A stretch of 64,000 nt of DNA from Trichosporon coremiiforme (lineage: Eukaryota > Basidiomycota > Tremellomycetes > Trichosporonales > Trichosporonaceae). Both the position numbers and the translations under genes were made by a program. The notes beneath the pieces are model-generated. The model had not been told where the DNA came from. It made no database searches and was given only the letters and a program-made list of their open reading frames with translations. Numbering within the stretch: the first letter of the stretch is position 1; each line of letters opens with the position of its first letter. Location: contig BCJJ01000004.1 in NCBI GenBank assembly GCA_039545355.1, positions 620,001 through 684,000 of the forward strand, in the 5' to 3' direction. This document shows positions 10,873 through 22,767 of this stretch, piece by piece.

Positions 10873-12357
10873 TGCGGATATGTTCGTTTGGTTGGAACAG
10901 AAGAGGAATGCTTGAGGGATGGGGTTTGAGAACCCGTCAGCTGTCGCCTCTTTATACTTGCTCAGCTGGGGCTGTTAAGTGGGAGGTACGTTGGTGAGAA
11001 TGGTGCTGGGCTCCAACTGTAGACGATGGGAGCTCGGCGAGCCAGCAAGAATGTGAGGGAACATCCATCATGACACCCGGCATGACTTCAGTTGCACTGA
11101 TGGCGTAGACTGGCATAGACTGCCGTCGCCTACCGCCTGTGCTGATATGACGGAGACAGAGAGGCCCAGAACGGCATGTGTAGGCCCGCGTATCCGCCTT
11201 ATTGCACTGGTGAGAGCGACCGCATGGCTCCAGTACAGTGCTCGAGGCACTCGGGTTGCGGGTTTACCAGCTGGGATGACTGAGCTGCCATGTAGCCTGG
11301 CTGCTTGCAGATCACTAAGGTACCACCGAAGTCATGTAACGGAACGTGCTCACGGTCAGACGAGACTCGGCGCTGTGCGGTCGGCTGGGGGCGCAGGAGG
11401 GCGTGCGTTGTGCGGCAGGTGACGAACAGAGACCGAACTTCCTCACTCGTCCCTCGGTGATCTCAGCCTGAGTACTCGTCAACGGCGCATGGTACGGAGC
11501 GGGGCCACTCTCGGCCTGCTCGCCTGTGGTTCTATTATGGACGCCGAGGAAGACACCGAAGGGCTACGAGGTCCGTCATGCTGCTCTGTCATACTGCTCG
11601 ATGGAGACTGGTATGCTGTAGTTCTCTGGGAAGTGGTGACAGGCGTAGACATAGCTGTTGGTAGGGAGCGTATCATAAGCTCGGTCTGTCGGAACCTCGC
11701 GGAACACTACCACAGTGGTAAAGTGGGGGACCGCACCACTCCCCGGCGTGTCTCAGTAGTGATAAATGCAGCCGAACTGTTGTTAACAAAGTCTCCGATA
11801 TCAACGAAATACTGTGTCTGTTCAGATTTCAGTGTGGGGATTCTTGAGGGCCTATTAGTCCGTAGAGGGCGCAATAAGCAGGGTGGCAATCAGTCGCCTC
11901 TGGCCGTCAGAACGCCTCACTCAGTCAACAGGACCACATCCTGCCCTTCCTTTACCTTCCTCACTCTCTCATGCGATGAACGTGAACCTACCGTTCCTCG
12001 CCCATTGCGCTAGTCGCGTCTGGTAGCGCGTCTCGATCGCTGCATGTGTGCACATGCTTGTATGGTTTCCGCATCAGTGCGCTTCGGAATCGCACGTTGC
12101 CGTCTCACAGTAAGCATGACGTCACACGTGCATGACCAGGAGGGGGGCGGATTAGGAGAAACCCGGTCCTCGATTGGTCACCTGGTCCCCCTTCACACGG
12201 TGCCATCACGACCACACAGAACCAGTTGGGCCAGACGCGCTGTGGCCGTCGCTGCTGCGACGCTGCGTGCGCCGGGCACGCTCGCTCGCTCGGTTTGTTT
12301 TCTTATCTCTCCACTCACTCGTCTCAAGCAATCCCTTCGTCCAACTCGACTTGCATC
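10873..12357. other. Intergenic region, about 1.5 kb
   Basis: Upstream regions of two divergent genes. A TTTATACTT element lies near 10951, upstream of the minus-strand gene. A 174-codon plus-strand frame at 11489-12013 has no recognisable domain and no splice context, and I do not call it a gene. Confidence 0.5.
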
Positions 12358-13412
12358 ATGGGCTCCCTCGCTCCATTCACCCTCAAGGGCTTCTACCTCC
12401 TCACGTGGGGCAATGCGCTCGGCTCCAACGTTTGGAACACCATCGTGAGTAGAAGACTACGAGACAGAAGGGAAGACACCCATCCTTCCCTCTTTGACCC
12501 AGGAATCGACCCCGGGAACGAAGAGGGGTTGCGAAGGACACGAAGGAATTCTGGCATGCTGGATCGCGATCCGGGGTTGTGGATGCTGGCGTGCACGCCT
12601 TGAACCGCCGGGAGCCGGAGGAAAGCGCGATCGCGATGGACATCGCGAGTACTCGGCTCGCACGTTCCTCCCCTCTTTCCGACGCGCGCGCTTGCCATTT
12701 GCCGGATGGACCCATGCTGGCGTGCTGCTCGCTGCTGGATGATCTATCCCAAACCCACTGGGCTTGGAGACATCCGAACCTCGGCCCACCTGGTTCTCCC
12801 GTCGCCACTTCTTCCCTCTGATCGGAAGCTGGACGGTTGCCCTCTGGCCCGAGAGAGGTTGTGGGGCACATTGACTGTCGCCATCTCACGATGTTCTCAT
12901 TGCTGTCGTCCTGCAGAACGTTGCTCCTTCACGCCCCTTTTGCTCGCATTCTTCTGAAATGGTCTAGCTAACCCCAGTCCGGCTTCAAGGCCTACTCCTC
13001 GGTTCCCAAGGAGACCTTCTCCCTCCTCTCGTCTGTCCAGCAGCCTCTCTACCTCCAGACCCAGGTCACCCTCACCACCCTCCTTCTCGGCACCCACCTG
13101 AACTTCCACCGTTCGCTCCTCCACACCCACAAGTGGTGGAAGCACGAGGAGGGTGTCCAGGCTCTCCTCGTCCTTGGCGCGTGGGCCCCGACCCTCATCA
13201 ACGCGCTCCTTGTTGGCCCCGCCTGCGCCCGTGCCACCATCGACCGCGCCGGCCTCGAGAAGATCGAGGGCAAGGACGCCTCGTCCCCTGCCGCGTCTAC
13301 CGAGCTCCAGAACGCCAACACGCGCTTCCAGCTCTACCACGGCATCTCGGCTGCCCTCAACGCTATTTCCCTGATCGCTCTGACCACCCTCGGCCTCGCT
13401 ATCTCGGCTTAA
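12358..13412 (+). CDS. DUF4149 / TMEM205-like integral membrane protein
   Basis: Two exons (12358-12444 and 12978-13412) encode 173 residues, matching the usual size of DUF4149 proteins. The first span contains GFYLLTWGNALGSNVWNTI, followed by the family's short loop with FKAYSSVPKETFSLL and LQQ-type contacts, then LYLQTQVTLTTLLLGTHL, ALLVLGAWAPTLINALLVGP and a last hydrophobic segment AALNAISLIALTTLGLAI. Four membrane spans are likely. The function of the family is poorly known. The intron is 533 nt, about ten times longer than most in this window; splicing is needed because the first exon's frame closes soon after 12444. Confidence 0.8.
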
Positions 13413-13739
13413 TCTAAAGAAATGAACCATTAAAGCATGGAGAAGGAGGCACAGTACATTGCATCGCTTAAACTAATGTTTATCGCGGGATTCTAACGGT
13501 CGGGTTGCTCGAAGGTGGACACGGTCCAGAGACGGCTCAGGCAGCTGGCATTGGCACACAGTGCTCTCAAGTCACAGTCAATGGACAGGAAGAAGGGCTG
13601 AGGGGCAGGGAAATCGTCGCTACAACACGAATCATGACTGTACAGTTCGTAATCTCACAGGTTCCCTTGCTCCTCTTGCGGGTTGGGTGGTCGTACACTC
13701 GTCGTCACACTAAAGCTCGCTCGTCGGGCTGTCACGTGG
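13413..13739. other. Spacer between convergent 3' ends
   Basis: These 327 bases lie between two stop codons. I see nothing beyond presumed 3' UTRs. Confidence 0.5.
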
Positions 13740-15136
13740 TTACCTCTGCTGGTAGCCGTAGGCCGGCGAGCCGTAAGCCTGGGGCGGAGCATACTGCGCC
13801 GGCATCTGGTAGGGCGTGTCGAGGCTGGCACGGACCTGGGCGTACGGGTCGGCGTAGGCCATCTGCATCGTGCGGCTCTGTGCCTGAGCACCGGGCATGT
13901 CGCCGTCAAAGGCGCCGTACACGTCCACGCTGGGGCGGGCGAGTGCCGACTGCTGCATCTGCTGCACGGCGGGGTTCACGCGCGGCGCGGGCGCGGCATG
14001 ACCCGAGTAGTCGACCGTGGGCATGGGCGTGCGCTCCTGGTGCTTGTCGTCGAAGACGTCGTCGTGGCCGACCTTGGCGTAGCCTCCCGTTGCGATCTCG
14101 AGGTCCGTGTCATCCTCCTCGTCAGGAGGGGTAAAGCGCGGCTCGCGGCGCAGACGACGGCGCTCGTCACGGAACGCAATGGCGGAGAGGGCGACTAAGA
14201 CGAGCCAGCACGCGAGGGTGAGCCAGTCAAAGATGGCCGCGGCCTGCTTCGTCTTGCACCAGCCAGGGAGAGCGTCCTTGTAGTCATCACCGCGGTCGTC
14301 ATCGGCGCTAGGGTCGTTGTCCGGGTTCTTGCAGCCGGGGTTGCCGAAGCCGCTAATGGTCGTGATCAGAGTGACGATAATCTGCAGTAGAGCACCAAAC
14401 GCGTTAAGGATCATGTGAGAACGGGGCTGGGCCAGGAACTGGGCAGCACGCTTGCACTTGTCCCATCTGTGTATGGTCAACTATGCACGCGGGCCAACTA
14501 GCTGGTGCATGGGTGGGAGCGGAAGGATGGCTCGGTTTGACTTCGGGTATGGCGACATGTTGGTTTCACACTAGGGAGCGTGTGTGATTTTGACTTTCCT
14601 CAGGGGCAAACGACCAGCCACCCGATATACCATGGACCGATCACAACAATGCCAAACTTGCGCTTCCACCAAGCTAGTCGTGCGATATTAGACTCACCGG
14701 TCATAAGCAAGCGGGATTGCGAGAAGGCATGCAGCGAGCACGAAGTTGAACAGGAGGATGAACAGCGAGAACCCGACTCCTCCAGCTGTGGGCGTCAGCG
14801 AACTATTCTCAATCTCTTGAGGTCCGGGCTACTCACAAACCTTGATCCACTTGGCCTGGAAGGCCGCGACGGCGGCCATGAGACAGACGCTCAGGAAGGT
14901 GAAGAAGAGAATGCCCAGGTAGGCGCCGATCTGCAGGCGGTTTAAACTCGGCTCGCCGCCCCGGTTGCGTGCTTCCCGCTCCTCAACGGCGGCGTTCGAC
15001 AGCTTCATGAGTTGCGTGTCCGACTTGCGCAGCTTGGCCGCCTTGGTCAGCTTGGCGGTGCCGGCCGACAGCTTTTCTTTCATTCCTTCCACTGATGAGT
15101 CAGCTGTGTTGCAGAGAGATATAGCTCACAAGCCAT
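13740..15136 (-). CDS. MARVEL-like four-span membrane protein
   Basis: Exons 15136-15130, 15091-14837, 14785-14698 and 14466-13740 give 358 residues. The first exon is only 7 nt (ATG GCT T); if wrong, translation could begin at the ATG near 15083 in exon 2. A basic N-terminal tail precedes four hydrophobic spans: IGAYLGILFFTFLSVCLMAA, GVGFSLFILLFNFVLAACLL, MILNAFGALLQIIVTLITTI and FDWLTLACWLVLVALSAIAF. The loop between spans three and four is acidic and contains two Cys. The cytoplasmic tail (about 180 residues) is acidic, then rich in Pro, Gln, Tyr and Ala, ending QAYGSPAYGYQQR. The four-span layout with conserved polar residues fits fungal MARVEL-domain proteins of plasma-membrane domains; the assignment rests on topology rather than a specific motif. 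Confidence 0.72.
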
Positions 15137-15878
15137 GGTTGTCGTTTGTGGACCGGGCGGTAGTCCTTCTGTTTGGATAAACAAAGCGCAAGGGAGGCTC
15201 GGACGGTGTGTTGAGTCTTTCTATGCAACGTCAGCTGCCGGCACGTCTCTTGATGGTAATTTCAAGTGCCTGCTACTCACAGAGTAGGTTTGAGATGTTT
15301 GAGATAGGTGAGGTGATGAGAAGAAGCTCGTGAGCTATGTATGCGGAAGGAAGAAGCAGGGGGCCACTGGTCTGTGTTTTGCTGTGCATGACGGATTGAG
15401 GGTCCAGCGCTGAACAGCCATCACCCTCGTGTCCCAAAGGTGAAAACGGATGCTTTTCTCCATCTTGACCCCTCTGCGCCTGTGCCTCGTCTCACTGCGA
15501 GCATCTCGTCAATTCGTCATGTTCCAGCACGGACTCACCAAACCCTCAAGCGGCGTGCCTGGCGGACTTGACCACGCTGAAGATGCTGTGTACTACCTGG
15601 CACTTGGCACCAATCCTCGGTTGCGCAGCTCACCAGTGCCGCTGTCCACACTGACATCTAGAAGCACCGCACACGCATGCGTCAGACAGCTCCCAGGATG
15701 ATGTATAATGCTAACATAGGCATGGTTACAAATGGTTGACGATATTATTAACCCCTCTCCGGATACCAAAATCAACGTTCACCTCCCGATGCGCTCCCCT
15801 CCTCTCCTCACAATTGCCGACCTACATGTATTCTAGCTGACAGAGAATGGAAAGAGAAAAGAGTAAATGGGAAGTCTA
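15137..15878. other. Intergenic region upstream of the MARVEL-like gene
   Basis: About 740 bases holding the 5' region of the MARVEL-like gene and the 3' region of MGA2. No other feature is seen. Confidence 0.5.
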
Positions 15879-18800
15879 TTATAAGCGCTGCTTGATGGCG
15901 CGACTAATCTGTCGGGCGTAGAGTAAGCAGAAGCCGGTAGCGATAGGCAGCGCAGTAACCAGAAGCCAGAAGCCCACGAACAGCAGGACCGGGAGCCAGA
16001 ACAGGTAAAGCATCCGGTCCTGCTTGACCTGCTTCACGACCTGCGTCGCCTGGACGTCACGCGACGAGCGCGAATCGACGCTGGAGCGGCGACGACGCCA
16101 CTTCTTGGGCGAACGGTTCGCCGGGGAGCCCTCGTCGAGCTTTGAAGACGTGGTGGCCCCCGACTGCACGACGGCATTGAAGGCGGCCGCAGCCATGGCT
16201 TGCGTGAAGAGCTTGATATCCTCCGGATTGGTGATATTCTTCAGCGTGTCCCAAGAGGGAGGAGCGGGGAAGGCCACCCAACCGTTAGGAAGAGAGACCT
16301 TGTCACCATTGAAAAACGGCAGGTTGTGCAAGACCTTGTCCTGGATCGGGTGCGAGATGTTCGAGATGGTCCTCGACATCCACGAGGGCTGGTTCGGAGG
16401 CGTGTAGGGAGGCGGGTCCTCGTGAGGCATGGGAAGAACCGTCCCATCAACGTCGTGCATGATGTCCTCGTGGGTAGCGCGGCGATGTTTAACAGCGTGC
16501 TGCACAGAGGACATCCTCCGCTTCGCCCTGCTCTTCGCCTTGCGGGAGACCCTGCGCTGGCGGAGGATGCGGCTGGCGTCTGACGTGCTGTTGGCGCCGT
16601 CAGAGTCATCCGAGCTCGGGTTGTCGTCATCAATTTCGCTCTTGTCGTCGAACGACATGATGGATGCGCGGTCGTCGTCCTCCTCGGGAACGGCGGTGGC
16701 CCAGACGGCAGAAAGCAGGATGCTCTCCACAGGGTTACCATCGGCGAGCTTGGCAAGGTCGAGCGGCATCTCACCCAGCGAGGTCGGAACGTCGTATGAG
16801 GCACCGGCCTCGAGGAGCACGCGAGCGCATTGGGCCTGCCCGCAAAGAGCAGCGAATGCGAGAGGGGTGAAGCCGTTGATATCCTGGGTGTTCAGGTGTG
16901 CACCAACAACCACTAGGCGGCGGAGAAGACGGTGGAAGCCCATGACAGCGGCGACGTGCAGAAGGGTCTGTTGAGCTTTGTTGGCGTGGTTGACGACGCC
17001 AGAGCGACGCAGCGAGCCTGGCGACGACTCGTCCATGACCTCGAGACACTCGATAAGTGTGGTCTGCAGGTCCTTCTTTGGTGCCGACGGACGACGCGCC
17101 TTCTTCGGAGCATCTGAGTCGAATGGCGACGAGTTGTTGCCGTTGGGGCTGGAACGGTCGGACATGTCGCTGTTGTGGTTCGAGCGGGCGATGTGGTCGA
17201 CGAGACGGACGGCAGGATCCTGCGAGCCGTGAAGTTGACGAACCTCGAGCATGAGGCGCATCATCTCCTTGTCCATGCCGGTGTACTTGAACATCATGCC
17301 CGGACCAACCGACACCGCCGTGACGTTCTGGACCGTGACGGGCACCTCTCCAGGAACGGGGCTGGGCGGGAGCGTGCACTGCAGGAATGAGTCGGACACG
17401 AACGAAGTGGTAGCCGGCCGTCCACCGAACACGATGACTGTCTCGCGAGTGAAGCCGGAACCAGCGATAGCAACGGGAGTTCCACCCGCCATGTCTCCCT
17501 CGGCAGGAATAACGTGGGACACAGTCGGGGTGGGTACAGACGGCTGCTGCGGGCGACCAAGCATCTGGAGCAGAGCGCGAGTCTGAGCCTCGGCTTCAGC
17601 CTGCGTCGCCGCAGGAGGCAAGCCACTAGCTTGTCCATACGGCGACTGGTGGCCGTTGACTCCGGAGAGGTCGAGTTGGCCCATGGGTGCGGTCGGGGAG
17701 AGGTTGAGGTGCTGCATCGGGCTCACAGCTCCCGTGCTCTCGCCGCCTGAGTAGTCGATCATGTCGTCGAGGGCGCTTTCCGGGGGCAGTCCGCTCTCGC
17801 TGTACAGGCTACCCTGCTGGAAGCCAGAGAACACGGAGGACTGGTCGTCCTGGTAGCTCGAAGAAATCGAGTTCTGTGTGGAGTGACCAGGGTTGAAGAG
17901 CATATTCTCGAGGTTCACATTGTTTCCCATGTCGACATCGTTCACACCGTTCCTGTTGTTGCCGAAGATCATGGGCTGCACAGAAGGCATGCCCGCGCTC
18001 AGGGATGACAGGTCGAGGGGGCTGCCCGCCGAGAGGCTGCCAGAAGTGAGACTGTTCGAGTTGAGACCATTACCATAGAGATCGTTCTGATGTGAGACAC
18101 CAGTTCCACCTAGACCGTTCTGCATGGCGCCGAAGTCTGTGCTACCCATGCGCTGGCCATTGGCATGGCCGTTGACGCCGTTGACGCCCATATTGTGAGC
18201 GTTCAGGTTCAGCGCCGTCAATCCGCCAAAGTCTGGTCGCCGGAGCGCATCGGGTCTGACGGTCACCTGCTGCAGCGCATCGGCCCAGTTGGAAATGTCC
18301 ACCGGGGACGCATAGGATGACGCAGACGGCTCACGCGAAAGCCTTGGTCGCTCGTTGTTGACCTGAGACATGAAGTCAAACGGAAGGTTGGAGGACTGGA
18401 CGGCGGGGGACTGCGAAGGTGGACGATCGTAAGGCTTGTTCTGGCGTACCTGAGGCGTCTGCTTCTGGATGCTAGGACCAACCTCAGATGCGACACTCAT
18501 CTCACTCTCCGACGGAGCGGGCGATTGCCGCTGCGATGACGCGGTGCTCATGCGTCCTTTGCGCGGGCGCGAGGGCGCCGGCGTCGCCGACGCCAAACGG
18601 TCCGCACGAGGCTTCGACTTGGCGTCGGTCTTGTGGTCATCGGTAATCTTGATCGGGTTCGTCATCTCCGAGGCGATGATCCGGCCGTCAAAGGTGCGAA
18701 GGGTGAACTTGATGCGGAATCCAACCTTCTCGCCGTGACACTTGCAGTAGCAGATGACGCGGAATGGCAGCCAGTAGCAGCTGCCGTCCTTCATGGGCAT

Positions 18801-19970
18801 CTCCGGAGCCGAATTGAACAGGACGATCTCATGGCGCCAGTCGGGAACGGCCGGGTCCCATGGCGGCTCCTCGACGACCTGCGTGACACGGTGGGGGTCG
18901 TACTGGGCCGAGTTGACGCCGGTAATGTAATCCTCAGTGGGTGGGTGCTGGGATGGCTTTGGCTGCGGAGCTCGCGTGTCCGGGTCAACGGCGGGCGTGA
19001 TCTGCTTCTTGCGGGCAGCGTCCTTGTTCATCCGCCGCCTCTCCTCGCGCCCACGGCACCGCTTGCAAGCATACACACGCTTGCCATTCTCTCCACTCAT
19101 GTACACCGCAGTCTCCAGATACGCCAGCTGGTGCGCTGGCACCGCCCCCGCGGCAAGTTGCTTCTTCGAGCTCGCCTTGGTGGTCGTTCCTGCTTGCAGG
19201 CGCAGACCTCGGAAGTTCGCTAAGCGCTCGAAAGAGGCGAGAATATTGCCGGCGGGGTCTTGAGGAAGGAGAGTCGCGATGGAAGGGGAGACATTGGGGT
19301 TGGAGGGTGACGGAGGGATGGTGCGGAGAATGTCAATGATCACACGGATGGCGGTCTCGACACGCTGCTTCTGAATGTGCTGCGGGTCGCCCTGCAGCAG
19401 AATCTTGTTGCGTCTGCAGCCGTCAGCTAAGAAGATCGCGATGCACGACCGCCGTCGCAAAAGAATTGGAGCTCACGCAGGGTACGTCGACGCAACGTCA
19501 TCGATGGTGGGCGTGGAGAGCGTGAGCCCCTCAACATCGTAGATGCGTTTCGGGGGCTCCGTTCGCGAACCTCCATGCGCTGAAGAGGTCATGCTGGGAG
19601 GTGGAACGGACTGGACACCGACGCGTTGCTGAATGTTCACTGGGAGCTTGGCATCGTTCGTAATCGCCTTGTTGGCATTAGGTTGACCGCCCCCCGGTGA
19701 GGCCGAAAAGGAACCTGAACCGAACGGTGACCTGATTCTAGTCAGCGCTACGCGTCCACTAAGGACGTGAAATACTCACGATCCAGCAAGGTTACTGAGG
19801 AGGGCCTGCATGCCCTGCATGAATGGATAGCCAGAGTTGGCAGGGAATACAGGTGGTGGGCACGGGCCGGTGGACGTGTTACGGTTGCTGTTGTTGCCGC
19901 CGGATCTTTCAGGAGAAGAGGGTATTGTAGAGTCTGTCGAGAATGGGGATGACGTTGACCAAGAGTCCAT
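15879..19970 (-). CDS. MGA2: Mga2/Spt23-type membrane-tethered transcription factor
   Basis: Exons 19970-19780, 19731-19477 and 19413-15879 join in phase to give 1326 residues. An N-terminal conserved block, residues about 153-403, includes RVYACKRCRGREERRR and CYWLPFRVICYCKCHGEKVG. A long Asn/Gly/Ser-rich linker follows. An IPT/TIG fold lies at about 778-860 (VIPAEGDMAGGTPVAIAGSG), ankyrin repeats at about 962-1038 (QTLLHVAAVMGFHRLLRRLV), and a hydrophobic C-terminal anchor at about 1285-1315 (LFWLPVLLFVGFWLLVTALP). This order is that of yeast Mga2 and Spt23. Those proteins sit in the ER membrane, sense lipid packing, are clipped via ubiquitin and the proteasome, and then activate the delta-9 desaturase gene OLE1. 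The same role is inferred here. Confidence 0.94.
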
Positions 19971-22767
19971 CCCAGCCTCTACCGAGCCTTAGGTTCTGTC
20001 GTGGATTGCTTGGATGGTGGACGGCTGGTGAAGACGGGCCGGTTCGAAGAGTGAAATGACGATGTGAAAGTCGAAGGCGAGATGGAATGGGTTGATGTCC
20101 TCTTTGAAAGCCAAAAGGGAAGAAGGAATTTGCTTTGCGGCGAGGGTCAACCACGGGGTTCAAGGGACGGAGTGTATCGACGAGGTTGCGGACCTAGTAT
20201 GCTGTTTCGTCGGGGGACACAGTGTCGAGAACCATAAAGAACAGATGCCAATTGAGATGAACCGGATTCGATGCCGCTGATGAATTCGAAGGTGGATGCG
20301 TCGAGGACTCGCACTGATCAACGGATGCGTCGAGGACCCGCACTGATCAACGGATTGATGGATCGGTTGGATCACGGTCGACAGGGAGGAATGACGGCGG
20401 AAATTCCGGTCAGGTCAAGTCGAAAGCGACCGAGAGACCGGTGTGGGTTGCAGAGTCGTCGCCGGGGGAAGATGCGGAGCGATAAGTGCGGAAAGGATGC
20501 GACAAGACGTGGCAACGGTGGGAAAAGAAGCCAGAGCCGCGACGGAAGGTCGAAGGTCGAAGAACGGGTCGGACGGCCCTGGGAAGCGAGCTTGGTCTGG
20601 CAGTTGGATGGAGGAAAATTGAAGAGCAAGGTGGGAGGGAAGGTGCCGGCTTGGAATAGCAGGACACCAGGACACCAGGACTGAGACTCAGGCGCAGGCG
20701 CAGGGAGAGGAGGGGGGCGGAGGGCCGGAGAGGTGGTGGCGTAGGGCCCGGTTGATGACAGATGGTCAGAGAGTCGAGGGTGGCGTGGGGGAAGACCGCT
20801 GGTTGGCTTGGGCCGAGGTGTTTGCGGAGGATGAGATGGTGACAAAAGACAGAAGTGGAAGCAGTCGTAGGTGTGCGGTGTGCGAATAGAGTGCGGGGGT
20901 CAAGGAGCTGTGAGCCGCCAAGGAGCAGGAGATAGGACGCAGACAGACCGCAAGGGGGCACGAGGAGCAGGAACGGCTGGAGACTAGAGGGTATGAGCGG
21001 TTGCAGAGTGTGGTAGTCTCGAGGGCCGGTGGCCGATAGCCGGGTGGGAAGAACAAGGCAGCGATGTTCGAACTGGTGGTGTCTTGCAGTCATGACTGGA
21101 CCTGACAGGTATGACCTGGCAGGCATGGCAGGCATGGCAGGCAGGTATGCTGACGGCGAGGCTGCATTCACGCTCACGCAAGGGCAAGGCACGTCTTGAT
21201 CTCGTCTTGCTTCATGCAGACGCAACGTCTTGCTCGTTGCATGCATCGCTGACCGGTGGATGGCCCGCGGGTCCTGACCCTCGCTCTCTGCATCCTCTTC
21301 AGCGTTTTTAGCGCGCTAGCTGATCCTGCTCAGGTACCGAAGTTGGGGTCTAGCGCCAAGGCCACCACGCAGCACGCACTCAGTGTGCGCAGGCAGAAGA
21401 GCAGAGAATCTGTCGTACCCTCGGCCACAAGGCTGTCTGCGGGGTCGCAGGCAGTAGGACAGAGGGAAGGAGGAGGCCAGGGGCACCTCAGGGTCTGGGG
21501 CCGAGAGGCTCACGAGGCCGAGGGCCAGGCGCTTGAGCCTCAACTTCAGCGTGGCAGAGGACACGGAAGGGCCCGAGGGAAGAGGCGGCGGGCGGGGCGG
21601 GTTCCCTGGCGTGCCCCTGAGGTCTGCGCCATCTAGACCTGTTCTGCCAGCATCGACATGTGCGTGCGTGCACGCGTGCATGCAACGAGACGAGGCACTC
21701 TTCGTCAACTTAGACGCCGTACACCGTCACGCTCGCTGCCCGTGACTATTCATCAGTCACATCCGCTGCTCTGGCCTGACTTCGCCTGAGTTCCTCATCT
21801 GTCTGTGTGCGTCTATCGCGCGGGTGCCGTCTGCTGGATCCAGCCTACCCAAGCCGCGTCCACTGCATTTCTCCGCCAGGCGCAGAACAGGCTTTACATC
21901 GGGAAATCCACAGCGCCGCAACGTCTGTCGGCTCATTCATCACGGAGCCAGTCGTACGGTCCTGGAATTCATGAACTCTCGACATGCAGGGACTGGGCCT
22001 TCCATGATTACGGTGCGCGCCGCGGACGCGCAGTGCGGCGGACGGCCCAGCGGTCCATTCGACGTTCCTCTGCTTACTCGGTTCACCTGCGGCGCATGCG
22101 GCGCTTGAGGTCCGACACATTCAACGCCTGCGGGCGTCCCAAGAAACTGACACATGAAGGACTAGAACTGCACAGTGGCTCGTGGCTGCGACTGGCTGAC
22201 GAAGACACCGAGAAGGGCCGGACGGATGCAAGCACGGAGCTCATCAGACACCGCACTGAGCGGATCAGCAAATGTGCAGTGGGTTGCAGCACTTTGAGAA
22301 TGCTTCGCTTATCGACGAAAGGAGGGGGCAGAATGCGGGGCAAGTTCGGTGGGTAGGCTATGCCGCTCTCGTTATGTCGCTGCCGATTGTGCCGCCAGTT
22401 CCCGTGCCCATGGTGACCCGCATGTCTCACCGAACCACCACGCACCACTTGTGTGCTGTTTGCGTTGTGCAGCAGCTTCTACGCGATACGCTGATGTATT
22501 AGCCGCGGTTAGCCCACTCTTCCACCTCTCTCTTCACGTCGCTTCGGTCTATCTGCAGGGTCGGCCCAGATTGCGATTGCGGCTAGTCGCGTTTGCGGTT
22601 GCAGTTGTAGTCCACGCGCTCAGCTGCAACGAATACCCCTGTCCTCTTGCTTCACCTTGCGTTTCCGATATTCATGTCCAGCGATTTCCCAAGAGTCAGC
22701 GGTCATACCTGAATGCTTCTGAAACGCCGTCTTTCGCTTATTCCAGTTGCTTGTACAATCAATCCCA
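19971..22767. other. Gene-poor region upstream of MGA2, first part
   Basis: No protein is recognised. On the minus strand the stretch to about 21250 is rich in C and T and gives a 278-codon Ser/Pro/Leu-rich frame (20410-21246) that looks compositional. It may be the MGA2 promoter and leader. It contains the 29-bp tandem duplication listed separately and short GGCATGGCA repeats near 21119-21146. Confidence 0.45.
20295..20352. repeat. Tandem duplication, 2 x 29 bp
   Basis: The unit beginning GATGCGTCGAGGACTCGCAC is repeated head to tail at 20295-20323 and 20324-20352 with one base difference (GGACTC versus GGACCC). It lies about 330 bases upstream of the MGA2 start codon. Confidence 0.95.

Noticed and set aside
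11489..12013. 174-codon plus-strand frame
   Set aside because: No recognisable family, no good start context and no neighbouring exons; length is possible by chance.
20410..21246. 278-codon minus-strand frame upstream of MGA2
   Set aside because: Ser/Pro/Leu/His composition follows from a C/T-rich leader; it has no domain and no splice context.
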